A stretch of 64,000 nucleotides of DNA from the NCBI RefSeq assembly GCF_945957465.1, contig NZ_CAMFLC010000014.1, positions 1 through 64,000 on the forward strand. The letters run 5' to 3'. The number at the start of each line of letters is the position of its first letter. Position 1 is the stretch's first letter. A model generated the notes under the pieces. That model searched no databases, was not told where the DNA came from, and saw only the letters and a list, made by a program, of their open reading frames with translations. The stretch comes from an uncultured Leifsonia sp. Its GTDB lineage: Bacteria > Actinomycetota > Actinomycetes > Actinomycetales > Microbacteriaceae. This document shows, piece after piece, positions 34,054 through 41,874 of the stretch. Made by a program: the position numbers and the translations under genes.

Positions 34054-37026
34054 TCAGCTGCGCTCGCTGACGATCGTCACCGGGCCCAGGAGGCCGTGGG
34101 GACGCACCACGGTCACGTGCGCCTCCTGACGGCCGAGCAGCAGAGTACCCATGTCGGGGATGTCGTCGTAGTAACCGCGCGCGATGAGCCGGTTGTTGAG
34201 CGAGCTCGCGACCCGGACGACGATCGCGTTGCTCCCGGCGTGCACCGCATCGGTGATGTCGACGACCGGGCGTGAGGTGTCGAAGCCACGCGCCGCGCCA
34301 TCGCCCACGACCACCGAGCCGAGTCCGCCCGCCGTCGAGCCGAGGTCAAGCAGGAGGCGCTCGCCCGGCTCCGCCGCCCGGCCGAGCTCCACCGACGCGC
34401 GGTACTCCGCCACCCCCGACACCTCCGGGCCGACGCCCGCGAGCTCGGTCCACGGCCGGAGCGCGGCACCATCGACTGCGATCGCGGTCACCTTCGTCGT
34501 CGGCCGCACCTCCCGGCTCTCGTAGCCCAGACCGCGGTCTTCCACGATCAGCTCGTCGTCGCCGGCATCCCAGCTCTCGACGGTGATGCTCCAACCGCCG
34601 ACCGTCTGCAACGTTTCCCGGGCCACGGGCTCCGACTCCGCACCAGGCCGCGAGCGGTCCACGGTGAGCAGCGCGATCTCGCCTGGGGCGAGGGCGACGG
34701 ATACGAGCGTGCGGTCGGCCTCGAGCCGCACACCGCGGTGCTCGGCGACGTCGCCGCTCCAGTGGTCGATCCGGTAGGGGATGCCGGCGCCGGGGAGGGC
34801 GACCTCCACGACGGTGTCCTCGCCGGTCTCGTAGAGGAAGTTGTAGAGGTAGACGTGCAGCAGCTCGTTCTCCTCGCGCAGGTAGCCGAGCACGCTCTGG
34901 TTCGCGGTCGTGAACTCGGCGCGGCCGGCCACACCGAGGCCACGCAGCGCGGCGACGGTCGCCGCCGGGTCGCCGACCTCTGCGACGGTCGCCTCGGCGC
35001 GCAGCTCGGCGAGGATCGCCGCGAGTTCCTCGTCGCGGCCGTCGAGGCCCGGGGTGCGGGAGGCGGCGCGCTCGTGGACAATGTACTCCCCGGTCATCAG
35101 GAGCTTGAGCTCACGGGCGCCGTCGACGATCAGTACGCGCAGGCCCGCCCGCGCCCAGTCCAGCAGCCGCCGGGCGACGTCGGCGTCGAGGGCCTCCTGA
35201 TACACGATCAGTGCCTGGTAGCCCGGCCCGTCGGGCTGCACCATGCCGTCGGCGAACGACACCTCGTCGCGCAGCAGCAGCGATCCGTCGAAGAACTCGT
35301 AGCTCCAGCCGGCGTCCTGCATGCCGAGGTCCTGCCACCAGTGGTTCTGGCGGTCGCGCATCCACATCGTCCCGTAGGCGACTTCGTCGGGGATGCGGGC
35401 GCCGTCCTGATCGAGGAAGAACATGCCCGACATGTTGTCGACGAAGTGGTCTGTGCGCAGGATCCCCACGTCGATGCGCGGGCGCCCCTGGCGCAGGAGG
35501 TACTGCACCCGGCCGATCGCCGCGTTCCACTGCGGGTAGAACTCGCTGGCCGGCTGGCGCAGGTCGAAGCGTTCGGAGAACGCCGGCCACATCCCCTCGT
35601 GCCCCGGCCATTCCGTCGCGCCCTCGGCGCCCGCGGTGCTCGCCCACCCGTGCAGCACGGTCTTGGTGATGCCGGCGGCCAGCTGCGTCGCGATGATCTG
35701 GTCGTAGAACCGGTGGTCGAGCATGTGGTTGCGGGTCGTGGCGCCCGTCTCGGACGAGTACTGCTTGCCGAACAGGTGGGCCGGCCCGGCGAGCAGACGG
35801 TAGGCGTCGATCTGCGAGCCGAACTCGAGCGACTCGGTCTCGATGCCGTCGACCTCCGGGCCGGGGCGCGTCAGCTCGAACGGCAAGCCGTAGCTGATCT
35901 CCGAGCGCAGCAGGATGCCGTTCTCGTGCAAGAACGCGGCGAACGGCCGCAGCATGTTCTCGATGTACAGATCCGTGAGGGTCTGCACGTAGTCGTGACG
36001 GACCTTCTCGACGGTGACCCGCTGCGCCTCCGTCGGCTCGTAGTGGTACGTCGTGGCGGACGCCATCAGCTGGACGCTGCGCGTGAGGAACGGCAGCCAC
36101 GGGGTGATGTCGTACCCGCGCCGCTCCCGGAACTCGCGGGCGACCGAGGCTCCCCAGAACAGGCCGCCTTCTCCCCAGGTGGTGAGCTCGAGCGAGTCCA
36201 TGTACATCTGCGCCCGCGGGTTGCGTTCGATCAGTGCGCGGAGCTCCGGCGTGAGGACGGTCGAGCCCCAGTAGTCGATCACGGCATCGGCACCGGCGCG
36301 GTCGAGGTAGTTGACGGTGTAGTTGACGCTGGCCGACGGGGAGGCGGTCTGACCGGTTCCGTGCGACCAGAACACGAAGAGCTTCCAGTCGCGGTCGTCG
36401 GCGGGGGCCCAGTCGAGTGCGCCGTCGACGACCTGTGCCGTCAGGTCGAGCACGTCGTCCGCATCGAGCACCGGAACCCGGCCGTCCGCCCCGTCCGCTA
36501 CGACCGGGGCCGCCACGACCGCGACGAACTCCTGCGTCTTGGGCGGGATCCGGTGGCCGGGCAGCAGGCTCTCGGCGCGCGGAGCGTCGAGCTCGATGCG
36601 CGGTAGCGACCCCCGGCGACCGCCGCCCACGCGCACATCCTCCACGACGACGTTCAGTTCCCGCGCCGCGGCCGGATGGTCGGGATCGATCGTGGGAAGG
36701 TTCGCGTTCGACCAGTTCGTCCCGGAGGTGAAACTCACCGACATCCCGCGCGCGGTGGTCTCCTCCACCACGATCTGTGAATCGTGGACCCACTCCTCCG
36801 AGCCCCAGCCGTAGCGGGCGTGATCGATCGCCTGCTCGTCCATCGCGAGGAACTCCATGCCGCCGAAGCCCAGCCGATGCGCGGCGTCGATCTCGAACCG
36901 CAGGGTGCGATCGGTGTGGAGGCCTTCCGCGAGCCACCAGCGCAGTTCGGGGCGGAACTCGATGGGCGGGTCCAGCAGCGCGTCACGGTGCCGGTCGAGA
37001 GCGGAGCGCTGGTCGGGCTCGGACAT
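34054..37026 (-). CDS. GH106-like alpha-L-rhamnosidase
   Basis: 990 residues without a signal peptide. The N-terminal barrel has RPELRWWLAEG ... LGFGGMEFLAMDE and a TSGTNWSNANLP block, then YYG-type and SEISYGLP/SYSSETG segments typical of GH106-like 'glycosyl hydrolase' proteins; C-terminal galactose-binding-like domains end with NNRLIARGYYDDIPDMG. Family assignment is by pattern recall, and the acid/base residues cannot be fixed with certainty. ATG at 37026 with GAAGGAGA upstream. Location beside the rhamnose locus supports a rhamnoside substrate, likely a different linkage or aglycone from the GH78 enzyme. Confidence 0.75.
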   Translation of the reverse strand: MSEPDQRSALDRHRDALLDPPIEFRPELRWWLAEGLHTDRTLRFEIDAAHRLGFGGMEFLAMDEQAIDHARYGWGSEEWVHDSQIVVEETTARGMSVSFTSGTNWSNANLPTIDPDHPAAARELNVVVEDVRVGGGRRGSLPRIELDAPRAESLLPGHRIPPKTQEFVAVVAAPVVADGADGRVPVLDADDVLDLTAQVVDGALDWAPADDRDWKLFVFWSHGTGQTASPSASVNYTVNYLDRAGADAVIDYWGSTVLTPELRALIERNPRAQMYMDSLELTTWGEGGLFWGASVAREFRERRGYDITPWLPFLTRSVQLMASATTYHYEPTEAQRVTVEKVRHDYVQTLTDLYIENMLRPFAAFLHENGILLRSEISYGLPFELTRPGPEVDGIETESLEFGSQIDAYRLLAGPAHLFGKQYSSETGATTRNHMLDHRFYDQIIATQLAAGITKTVLHGWASTAGAEGATEWPGHEGMWPAFSERFDLRQPASEFYPQWNAAIGRVQYLLRQGRPRIDVGILRTDHFVDNMSGMFFLDQDGARIPDEVAYGTMWMRDRQNHWWQDLGMQDAGWSYEFFDGSLLLRDEVSFADGMVQPDGPGYQALIVYQEALDADVARRLLDWARAGLRVLIVDGARELKLLMTGEYIVHERAASRTPGLDGRDEELAAILAELRAEATVAEVGDPAATVAALRGLGVAGRAEFTTANQSVLGYLREENELLHVYLYNFLYETGEDTVVEVALPGAGIPYRIDHWSGDVAEHRGVRLEADRTLVSVALAPGEIALLTVDRSRPGAESEPVARETLQTVGGWSITVESWDAGDDELIVEDRGLGYESREVRPTTKVTAIAVDGAALRPWTELAGVGPEVSGVAEYRASVELGRAAEPGERLLLDLGSTAGGLGSVVVGDGAARGFDTSRPVVDITDAVHAGSNAIVVRVASSLNNRLIARGYYDDIPDMGTLLLGRQEAHVTVVRPHGLLGPVTIVSERS

Positions 37027-37059
37027 GGGTCGGTTCTCCTTCGAACGACGATCTGTTGT

Positions 37060-37111
37060 CGCAAGCATATCATTTACTGTCTTGAGGACAACATATACAT
37101 GTCAAAGGCCG
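37060..37111 (-). promoter_or_regulatory. Promoter region of the GH106-like gene with dyad
   Basis: AT-rich block upstream of the start. On the minus strand TTGTCC and TATGCT with a 16-bp spacer are a plausible promoter. TGTCTTGAGGACA (37078-37090) is a near-palindrome (TGTC/GACA arms), and longer TGTTGTC / GACAACA arms 26 bp apart enclose it, suitable for the MarR regulator encoded downstream. No TGAANCGNTTCA site was found here. Confidence 0.5.
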
Positions 37112-37143
37112 TCGCAGGGCGCTAGAGCGAATTCGCACCGAGA

Positions 37144-37821
37144 ATGGTGGACATGGAATCCGACCGGCCCCGGACCGACCCCGCAATCCTCGCCCGGCGC
37201 GCGGCGGCACTGGTGCCCGACACGGGCAGGGCCCTCGTGGGGATCGCCGGCAGCCCCGGTTCCGGCAAGACCACGCTCGCCCGAGCGGTCGTCGCGGCCG
37301 CGAACGAGCAGGCCGGCCGAGAGGTCGCAGCGTATCTGCCGATGGACGGCTTCCACCTCGCCGACGCCACCCTGGCGTCCCTCGGCAGGAGCGAGCGCAA
37401 GGGCGCGATCGACACCTTCGACGGCTGGGGGTTCGTCGCCCTGCTCCAGCGCGTGCTCTCCGAACGCGACCGCACGGTCTACGCGCCCGCGTTCGACCGC
37501 GCGGTCGGGGAGCCGGTGGCCGGGAGCATCCCGATCGGCCCTGCGGTCCGGCTCGTCGTGGTCGAAGGCAACTACCTCCTGGCGCCGGAGGAGCCATGGG
37601 TGCGCGTCCGCGACCTCCTGGCCGAGAGCTGGTTCGTCGCGACCGACGACGACGAACGACTGCGGCGCCTCGTCGAGCGGCATGTGCGGCACGGCCGCAG
37701 CCCGGAGGCCGCCCGCGCCTGGGCGACGGACGTGGACGGTGCCAACGCCGCCCTCATCGAGCCGACCGCCGCGACGGCGACCCTGATCGTGGACGGCGGA
37801 CTCCCAGTCGCGGCTGCTTAG
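37144..37821 (+). CDS. P-loop nucleoside/nucleotide kinase family protein
   Basis: 225 residues of the uridine-kinase/phosphoribulokinase superfamily: Walker A GIAGSPGSGKTTLA (about 33-46), DGFHLAD with the conserved Asp-Gly-Phe-His, RKGAIDTFDGWGF substrate segment and VEGNYLL Walker-B-like block, followed by a lid ERHVRHGRS. Related proteins phosphorylate sugars, nucleosides or pantothenate; the real substrate is unknown. Given the neighbouring rhamnose locus a sugar kinase role is conceivable but unsupported. ATG at 37144 or 37153. Confidence 0.82.
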   Translation: MVDMESDRPRTDPAILARRAAALVPDTGRALVGIAGSPGSGKTTLARAVVAAANEQAGREVAAYLPMDGFHLADATLASLGRSERKGAIDTFDGWGFVALLQRVLSERDRTVYAPAFDRAVGEPVAGSIPIGPAVRLVVVEGNYLLAPEEPWVRVRDLLAESWFVATDDDERLRRLVERHVRHGRSPEAARAWATDVDGANAALIEPTAATATLIVDGGLPVAAA

Positions 37822-37830
37822 GCTGGCAGG

Positions 37831-38097
37831 ATGACCGACTCCGCTTCCTCCAGCAGCCCCACCGGCACCGTGACCATGTACGGCGCGGACTGGTGCCGCG
37901 ACTGCATCCGATCCAAAGCGCTCCTCGACCGTCTCGGCGCCGACTACGAGTACATCGACCTCGTCGCCCGCCCCGAGGAGGCCGACCGCGCCCGGGCGAT
38001 CAGCGGCCGCACCAACATCCCGGTGATCGTGCTCCCCGACGGCCGGCACCTGGTCGAACCGAGCGACTCCGAGCTCGAGGCGGCACTGGCCCTCTAG
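37831..38097 (+). CDS. Mycoredoxin/glutaredoxin-like protein
   Basis: 88 residues with a thioredoxin fold: VTMYGADWCRDCIRSKALLD with a CxxC active site (WCRDC), YEYIDLV, the cis-Pro segment TNIPVIVLPDG and a C-terminal helix. Matches actinobacterial mycoredoxin-1-like proteins that reduce mycothiolated proteins. It follows the kinase by 9 bp and is probably co-transcribed, ending 8 bp before a very strong hairpin. Confidence 0.88.
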   Translation: MTDSASSSSPTGTVTMYGADWCRDCIRSKALLDRLGADYEYIDLVARPEEADRARAISGRTNIPVIVLPDGRHLVEPSDSELEAALAL

Positions 38098-38105
38098 GGC
38101 TGGTC

Positions 38106-38148
38106 AAAACGCTCGAGTACGCGGATTCTCCGCGTACTCGAGCGTTTT
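38106..38148. terminator. Perfect 20-bp bidirectional terminator
   Basis: Arms 38106-38125 and 38129-38148 are perfectly complementary over 20 bp with a 3-base loop, and begin with AAAAC and end with GTTTT, so a T-tract is read in both directions. It separates the converging mycoredoxin and MBL-fold genes. Confidence 0.93.
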
Positions 38149-38173
38149 CCGCTGAATTGGGGCGTACTCGGCG

Positions 38174-38800
38174 CTACGTCAGGCGGTCCGGCGACCCGTG
38201 GCCGGGGCAGACGAGGCGCGGCGCGGAGGCGACGATCGCGGCCAGCGTCGCGTCGGCGGTCGCGCGGTCGCTGATCAAGAACCCGGGGAAGTGCACGAGC
38301 CGCCCCTTCGAGACGCGGGCCGCATCACCGATGAACGCCACCCCGCGCCAGCGCACGAGATGGTGCCCGGGCGTGTGGCCGGGCGCGGGCACCGCCACCA
38401 CCGCGGGGGCGACCTCCCGTTCTGCCTCGTCGGGCAGTTCGGTCAGCTCGGGAACCTCTGCGCGCCCCAGCCAGCCCGACCGGAACATCACGCGTCGCGT
38501 CCGCGTGGGCGGTTCCTCCTCGCCGCGGAGGATGCGGGTGTCCGCGGCGCCGAGCCAGACCCGTGCGCCGGTCGCGCGCTGCACGGCGGCCGCCGCGCCC
38601 ACATGATCGGGGTCGTAGTGGGTGAGCACGACATCGGTGATGGTCGGGATGCGGGCCCCGGCCAGCTCCGCCAGCACGGCGTCCGCGCCCGACCGGAGGC
38701 CGGTGTCGACCAGCACCGCCCGGTCGCCCTCCTCGATCAGATAGGCGTTGCCGCCGCGGGACGCCTGCAGCCGGTGCACTCCCGGGATCACTTCGCGCAT
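38174..38800 (-). CDS. MBL-fold metallo-hydrolase
   Basis: 208 residues of the metallo-beta-lactamase superfamily: THYDPDHVG (HxxxDH metal motif with Tyr replacing the usual second His), PGHTPGHH, FIGDAA and the terminal CPGHG. Probable dinuclear zinc hydrolase of glyoxalase-II/lactonase type; substrate unknown. ATG at 38800 gives the usual MREVIPGVHRLQA start; the in-frame ATG upstream lacks support. Divergent from an aldo/keto reductase gene. Confidence 0.88.
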   Translation of the reverse strand: MREVIPGVHRLQASRGGNAYLIEEGDRAVLVDTGLRSGADAVLAELAGARIPTITDVVLTHYDPDHVGAAAAVQRATGARVWLGAADTRILRGEEEPPTRTRRVMFRSGWLGRAEVPELTELPDEAEREVAPAVVAVPAPGHTPGHHLVRWRGVAFIGDAARVSKGRLVHFPGFLISDRATADATLAAIVASAPRLVCPGHGSPDRLT

Positions 38801-38894
38801 GAGAGGGATGCTATCCCTACCCATCACTCGAATCGCACAATCTCATCCACACCTCCTGTTGGACTTCTCGCCGATTCGGGCGGAGGCTGGCGCC

Positions 38895-39875
38895 ATGACA
38901 GACATGCAGTACACGCACCTGGGCCGTTCCGGCCTGTCGGTGTCGCGGCTGGTGCTCGGCACGATGAACTTCGGGCCCGAGACCACGCCGGAGGACTCCT
39001 TCGAGATCATGAATGCCGCCCACGCAGCCGGCATCAACTACTTCGACACCGCCAACGTCTACGGGCGCAGCAAGGGTCGGGGCGCGACCGAGACGATCAT
39101 CGGCGACTGGTTCGCCCGGGGCGACGGCCGACGCGAGCGCACCGTGCTGGCCACCAAGCTCTACGGCGCCATGGGCGACTGGCCCAACGAGGGCAAGCTG
39201 TCGGCGCTCAACATCCGGCGGGCGCTCGACGCCAGCCTGAAGCGGCTGCGGACCGACTACATCGACATCTACCAGTTCCACCACGTGGACAGGGACACGC
39301 CGTGGGATGAGATCTGGCAGGCCGTCGAGGTCGCGGTCGCCCAGGGCAAGATCCTCTACGCCGGTTCGAGCAACTTCGCGGGCTGGCACATCGCGACGGC
39401 GCAGGCCGAGGCACGCAGGCGCGACTTCCTCGGACTCGTCAGCGAGCAGTCGATCTACAACCTCCTCACCCGTCAGGTCGAGCTCGAGGTGCTGCCCGCC
39501 GCCCAGGCGAACGGGGTCGGCGTCATCGCCTGGTCGCCGCTGCACGGCGGCCTGCTCGGCGGTGTGATCCGCAAGCAGAACGAGGGCCGACGCCGCCTGG
39601 AGGGCCGCGCAGCCGACACCCTGGCCACGCACCGCGACGCGATCGAGGCGTACGAGTCGTTCGCCGACGAGCTCGGCCACGAGCCGGGAGACATCGCCCT
39701 CGCCTGGCTGCTCTCGCGACCGGGCGTGACCGGTCCGATCATCGGGCCGCGCACGCGCGAGCAGCTGGAGGCCGGCATCCGCGCCCTCGACGTCCACCTG
39801 GACGACGCCGCGCTCGCCCGTCTCGACGAGATCTTCCCCGGGCACAAGACCGCGCCCGAGGACTACGCCTGGTAA
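38895..39875 (+). CDS. Aldo/keto reductase (YghZ/Kvbeta-like)
   Basis: 326-residue NADPH-dependent oxidoreductase. Shows the AKR fold landmarks: LVLGTMNFG, YFDTANVYG (catalytic Asp-Tyr), VLATKLYG (Lys), YQFHHVDRD (His), coenzyme segments GSSNFAGW, SEQSIYN and IIGPRTREQLE. GGAGG 8 bases before the ATG. Substrate unassigned. Followed 13 bp later by a second AKR gene, likely co-transcribed. Confidence 0.9.
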   Translation: MTDMQYTHLGRSGLSVSRLVLGTMNFGPETTPEDSFEIMNAAHAAGINYFDTANVYGRSKGRGATETIIGDWFARGDGRRERTVLATKLYGAMGDWPNEGKLSALNIRRALDASLKRLRTDYIDIYQFHHVDRDTPWDEIWQAVEVAVAQGKILYAGSSNFAGWHIATAQAEARRRDFLGLVSEQSIYNLLTRQVELEVLPAAQANGVGVIAWSPLHGGLLGGVIRKQNEGRRRLEGRAADTLATHRDAIEAYESFADELGHEPGDIALAWLLSRPGVTGPIIGPRTREQLEAGIRALDVHLDDAALARLDEIFPGHKTAPEDYAW

Positions 39876-39888
39876 CGAGAGGACAGCA

Positions 39889-40749
39889 GTGAAGCAACGC
39901 ACTATCGGCGACGTCGAGGTCTCGGCCATCGGACTGGGCGGCATGCCCATGTCGATCGAGGGCCGGCCCGACCGCAAACGTTCCATCGACACCCTGCACG
40001 CCGCGCTGGACGCGGGCGTGACCCTGCTCGACACCGCGGACGCCTACCACCTCCACGCCGACGAGGTCGGCCACAACGAGGAGCTCTTCGCCGAGGCCCT
40101 GCGAACCTGGAGCGGCGACGCCTCCACGGTGCTGGTCGCGACGAAGGGCGGCCATCTGCGCCCGGGTGACGGCAGCTGGACGCTGAACGGCCGTCCCGAC
40201 TACATCAAGGAGGCCGCCAAGGCCTCCCTCGCCCGCCTCGGCGGCGATGCGCTCGGTCTGTACCAGTTCCACCGGCCCGACCCCGAGGTGCCGTACCCGG
40301 ATTCGGTCGGCGCGATCCGCGACCTCCTCGACGAGGGCGTCATCCGGCTAGCCGGGATCTCGAACGCGAACCCGGAGCAGATCCGGCAGGCGCAGGAGAT
40401 CCTGGGCGGGCGCCTGGCGTCGGTGCAGAATCAGTTCTCGCCGGCGTTCCGCTCCAGCGAGCCGGAGCTGCGGCTCGCCGACGAGCTCGGTATCGCCTTC
40501 CTGCCCTGGAGCCCGCTCGGCGGCATCAGCAACGCCGGCGAGCTGGGCGACCGGTTCGCCCCGTTCGCGGAGGTCGCCTCTGCGCGCGGGATCAGCCCGC
40601 AGGTGGTCGCGCTCGCGTGGCACCTCGCGCAGAGCCCGCATGTGATCCCGATCCCCGGATCGTCACGACCGGAGACCATCCTGGACTCGATCACCGCCGT
40701 AGATGTCGAGCTCACCCCCGACGAGCTCGCCCGCCTCGACGCCGCCTGA
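39889..40749 (+). CDS. Aldo/keto reductase
   Basis: 286 residues, GTG start with GAGAGG upstream. AKR features: GLGGMPMS, LLDTADAYH, ATKGGH, GLYQFHRPDP, NQFSPAFR and PIPGSSRPETI. It resembles YdbC-like AKRs rather than the preceding enzyme, so the pair is not a recent duplicate. It ends before repeat copy D, converging on a LysR gene. Confidence 0.88.
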   Translation: MKQRTIGDVEVSAIGLGGMPMSIEGRPDRKRSIDTLHAALDAGVTLLDTADAYHLHADEVGHNEELFAEALRTWSGDASTVLVATKGGHLRPGDGSWTLNGRPDYIKEAAKASLARLGGDALGLYQFHRPDPEVPYPDSVGAIRDLLDEGVIRLAGISNANPEQIRQAQEILGGRLASVQNQFSPAFRSSEPELRLADELGIAFLPWSPLGGISNAGELGDRFAPFAEVASARGISPQVVALAWHLAQSPHVIPIPGSSRPETILDSITAVDVELTPDELARLDAA

Positions 40750-40810
40750 TCCTGCCCGCGCTGCGCCCGGTCTCCGCCCGTTCCCCGCCCGTTCCCCGGT
40801 GAGGGGTCTC

Positions 40811-40867
40811 CGAAGGGCGCCCAAACGCCCCTAAAACGCAGTTTTAGGGGCGTTTGCGCGCCCCTCG
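40811..40867. repeat. Nested palindromic gene-end repeat, copy D
   Basis: The most perfect copy: inner arms AAACGCCCCTAAAAC (40823-40837) and GTTTTAGGGGCGTTT (40841-40855) match over 15 bp around GCA, enclosed by CGAAGGGCGC / GCGCCCCTCG. It lies between the converging AKR and LysR genes, 6 bp from the LysR stop. Confidence 0.88.
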
Positions 40868-40873
40868 ATCGGC

Positions 40874-41770
40874 TCAGGCCGGCTGTGCCTGGGTCGGCGC
40901 CTCGACGCGCGCGAGCTGGCGCAGGAACGCGGCGGCCGCCGGGCTGGGCTCCTCCGAGACGGCCACCGCGACCGTCCACTCCGGCACGTCGCCGCTGAGC
41001 GCGACGGCCCGCAGCTGGTCGGGTCGCTTGCGGGCGAAGCTCTGCGGTACGACCGCGACGCCGAGGTTGTAGCCCACGAGGTCGAGCAGCGGGTGCACGT
41101 CGTTGACCTCCATCGCCGCACGGTAGTCGAAGCCGGCGGCGGCGAACGCCCGCCTGGCCAGGGCCTGGGCGCCCCACCCCTCCTGGAACCCGACGAGCGG
41201 TTCGCCGCGCAGGGCGTCGATGGGGATGCTCTCCTGCGACGCGAAGCGGTGCTCCGGGTGGCAGAGCACCAGCAGCTGTTGCGTGCTCAGGGCGCGCAGC
41301 CGCACGCCGCTCGGCGCGTGTCCGGTGTCGACGACCACGGCGACGTCGGCGCGCCCGCCGGCGACCGCCTCCACCAGCTCCTCCGAACCGGAGTACCGCA
41401 GGCGCACTTCGACTCCCGGGTTCGCCGTGCGGAACGCGGCGAGCTCGGCGGGCAGGTCGACGGAGCCGAGGCACGGCTCTGCTCCGATGGTGAGCCGCCC
41501 ACGCAGCAGCCCGCGCACCGCGGCGACCGCGTTGCGCGCTGCGGCCGCGCTCGCGAGCGTGCGCACCGAGTCGGCGAGCAGCGCTTGGCCGGCCGTCGTC
41601 AGCTCGACCCGGCGCGTGCTGCGGATGAAGAGGGAGGTGCCCAGCTCCTGCTCGAGCGACCGGATGGAGGCCGAGAGGCCCGACTGCGAGATCTGCAGCA
41701 ACTCGGCCGCGCGTGTGAAGTGCCGTTCTTCGGCGACGGTGACGAAGTGCTCGAGCTGACGAAGTTCCAT
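40874..41770 (-). CDS. LysR-family transcriptional regulator
   Basis: 298 residues: N-terminal winged helix MELRQLEHFVTVAEERHFTRAAELLQISQSGLSASIRSLEQELG and a two-lobed effector domain. Divergent from the saccharopine-dehydrogenase-like gene; a LysR-type dyad lies in the 104-bp gap, so that gene is the probable target. Effector unknown. Confidence 0.92.
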   Translation of the reverse strand: MELRQLEHFVTVAEERHFTRAAELLQISQSGLSASIRSLEQELGTSLFIRSTRRVELTTAGQALLADSVRTLASAAAARNAVAAVRGLLRGRLTIGAEPCLGSVDLPAELAAFRTANPGVEVRLRYSGSEELVEAVAGGRADVAVVVDTGHAPSGVRLRALSTQQLLVLCHPEHRFASQESIPIDALRGEPLVGFQEGWGAQALARRAFAAAGFDYRAAMEVNDVHPLLDLVGYNLGVAVVPQSFARKRPDQLRAVALSGDVPEWTVAVAVSEEPSPAAAAFLRQLARVEAPTQAQPA

Positions 41771-41779
41771 TCAGCAAGG

Positions 41780-41802
41780 ATACTGGTCAATCCGTCCAGC
41801 AT
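41780..41802. promoter_or_regulatory. LysR-type dyad in divergent promoter
   Basis: ATACTGG-N9-CCAGCAT: 7-bp arms with one mismatch, 10 bp from the LysR start. It matches the general T-N11-A arrangement of LysR recognition sites. Confidence 0.55.
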
Positions 41803-41874
41803 CATCGACGCGGGCGGATGCGGACGGGGCACCGGCGCACGGAGGCTTCCCGCCCCGCGCCCCGACCGAGCACA

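Noticed and set aside
38895-40749. Tandem duplication of an aldo/keto reductase
   Set aside because: The two proteins differ in length and in most segments, so they are distinct subfamilies rather than recent duplicates.
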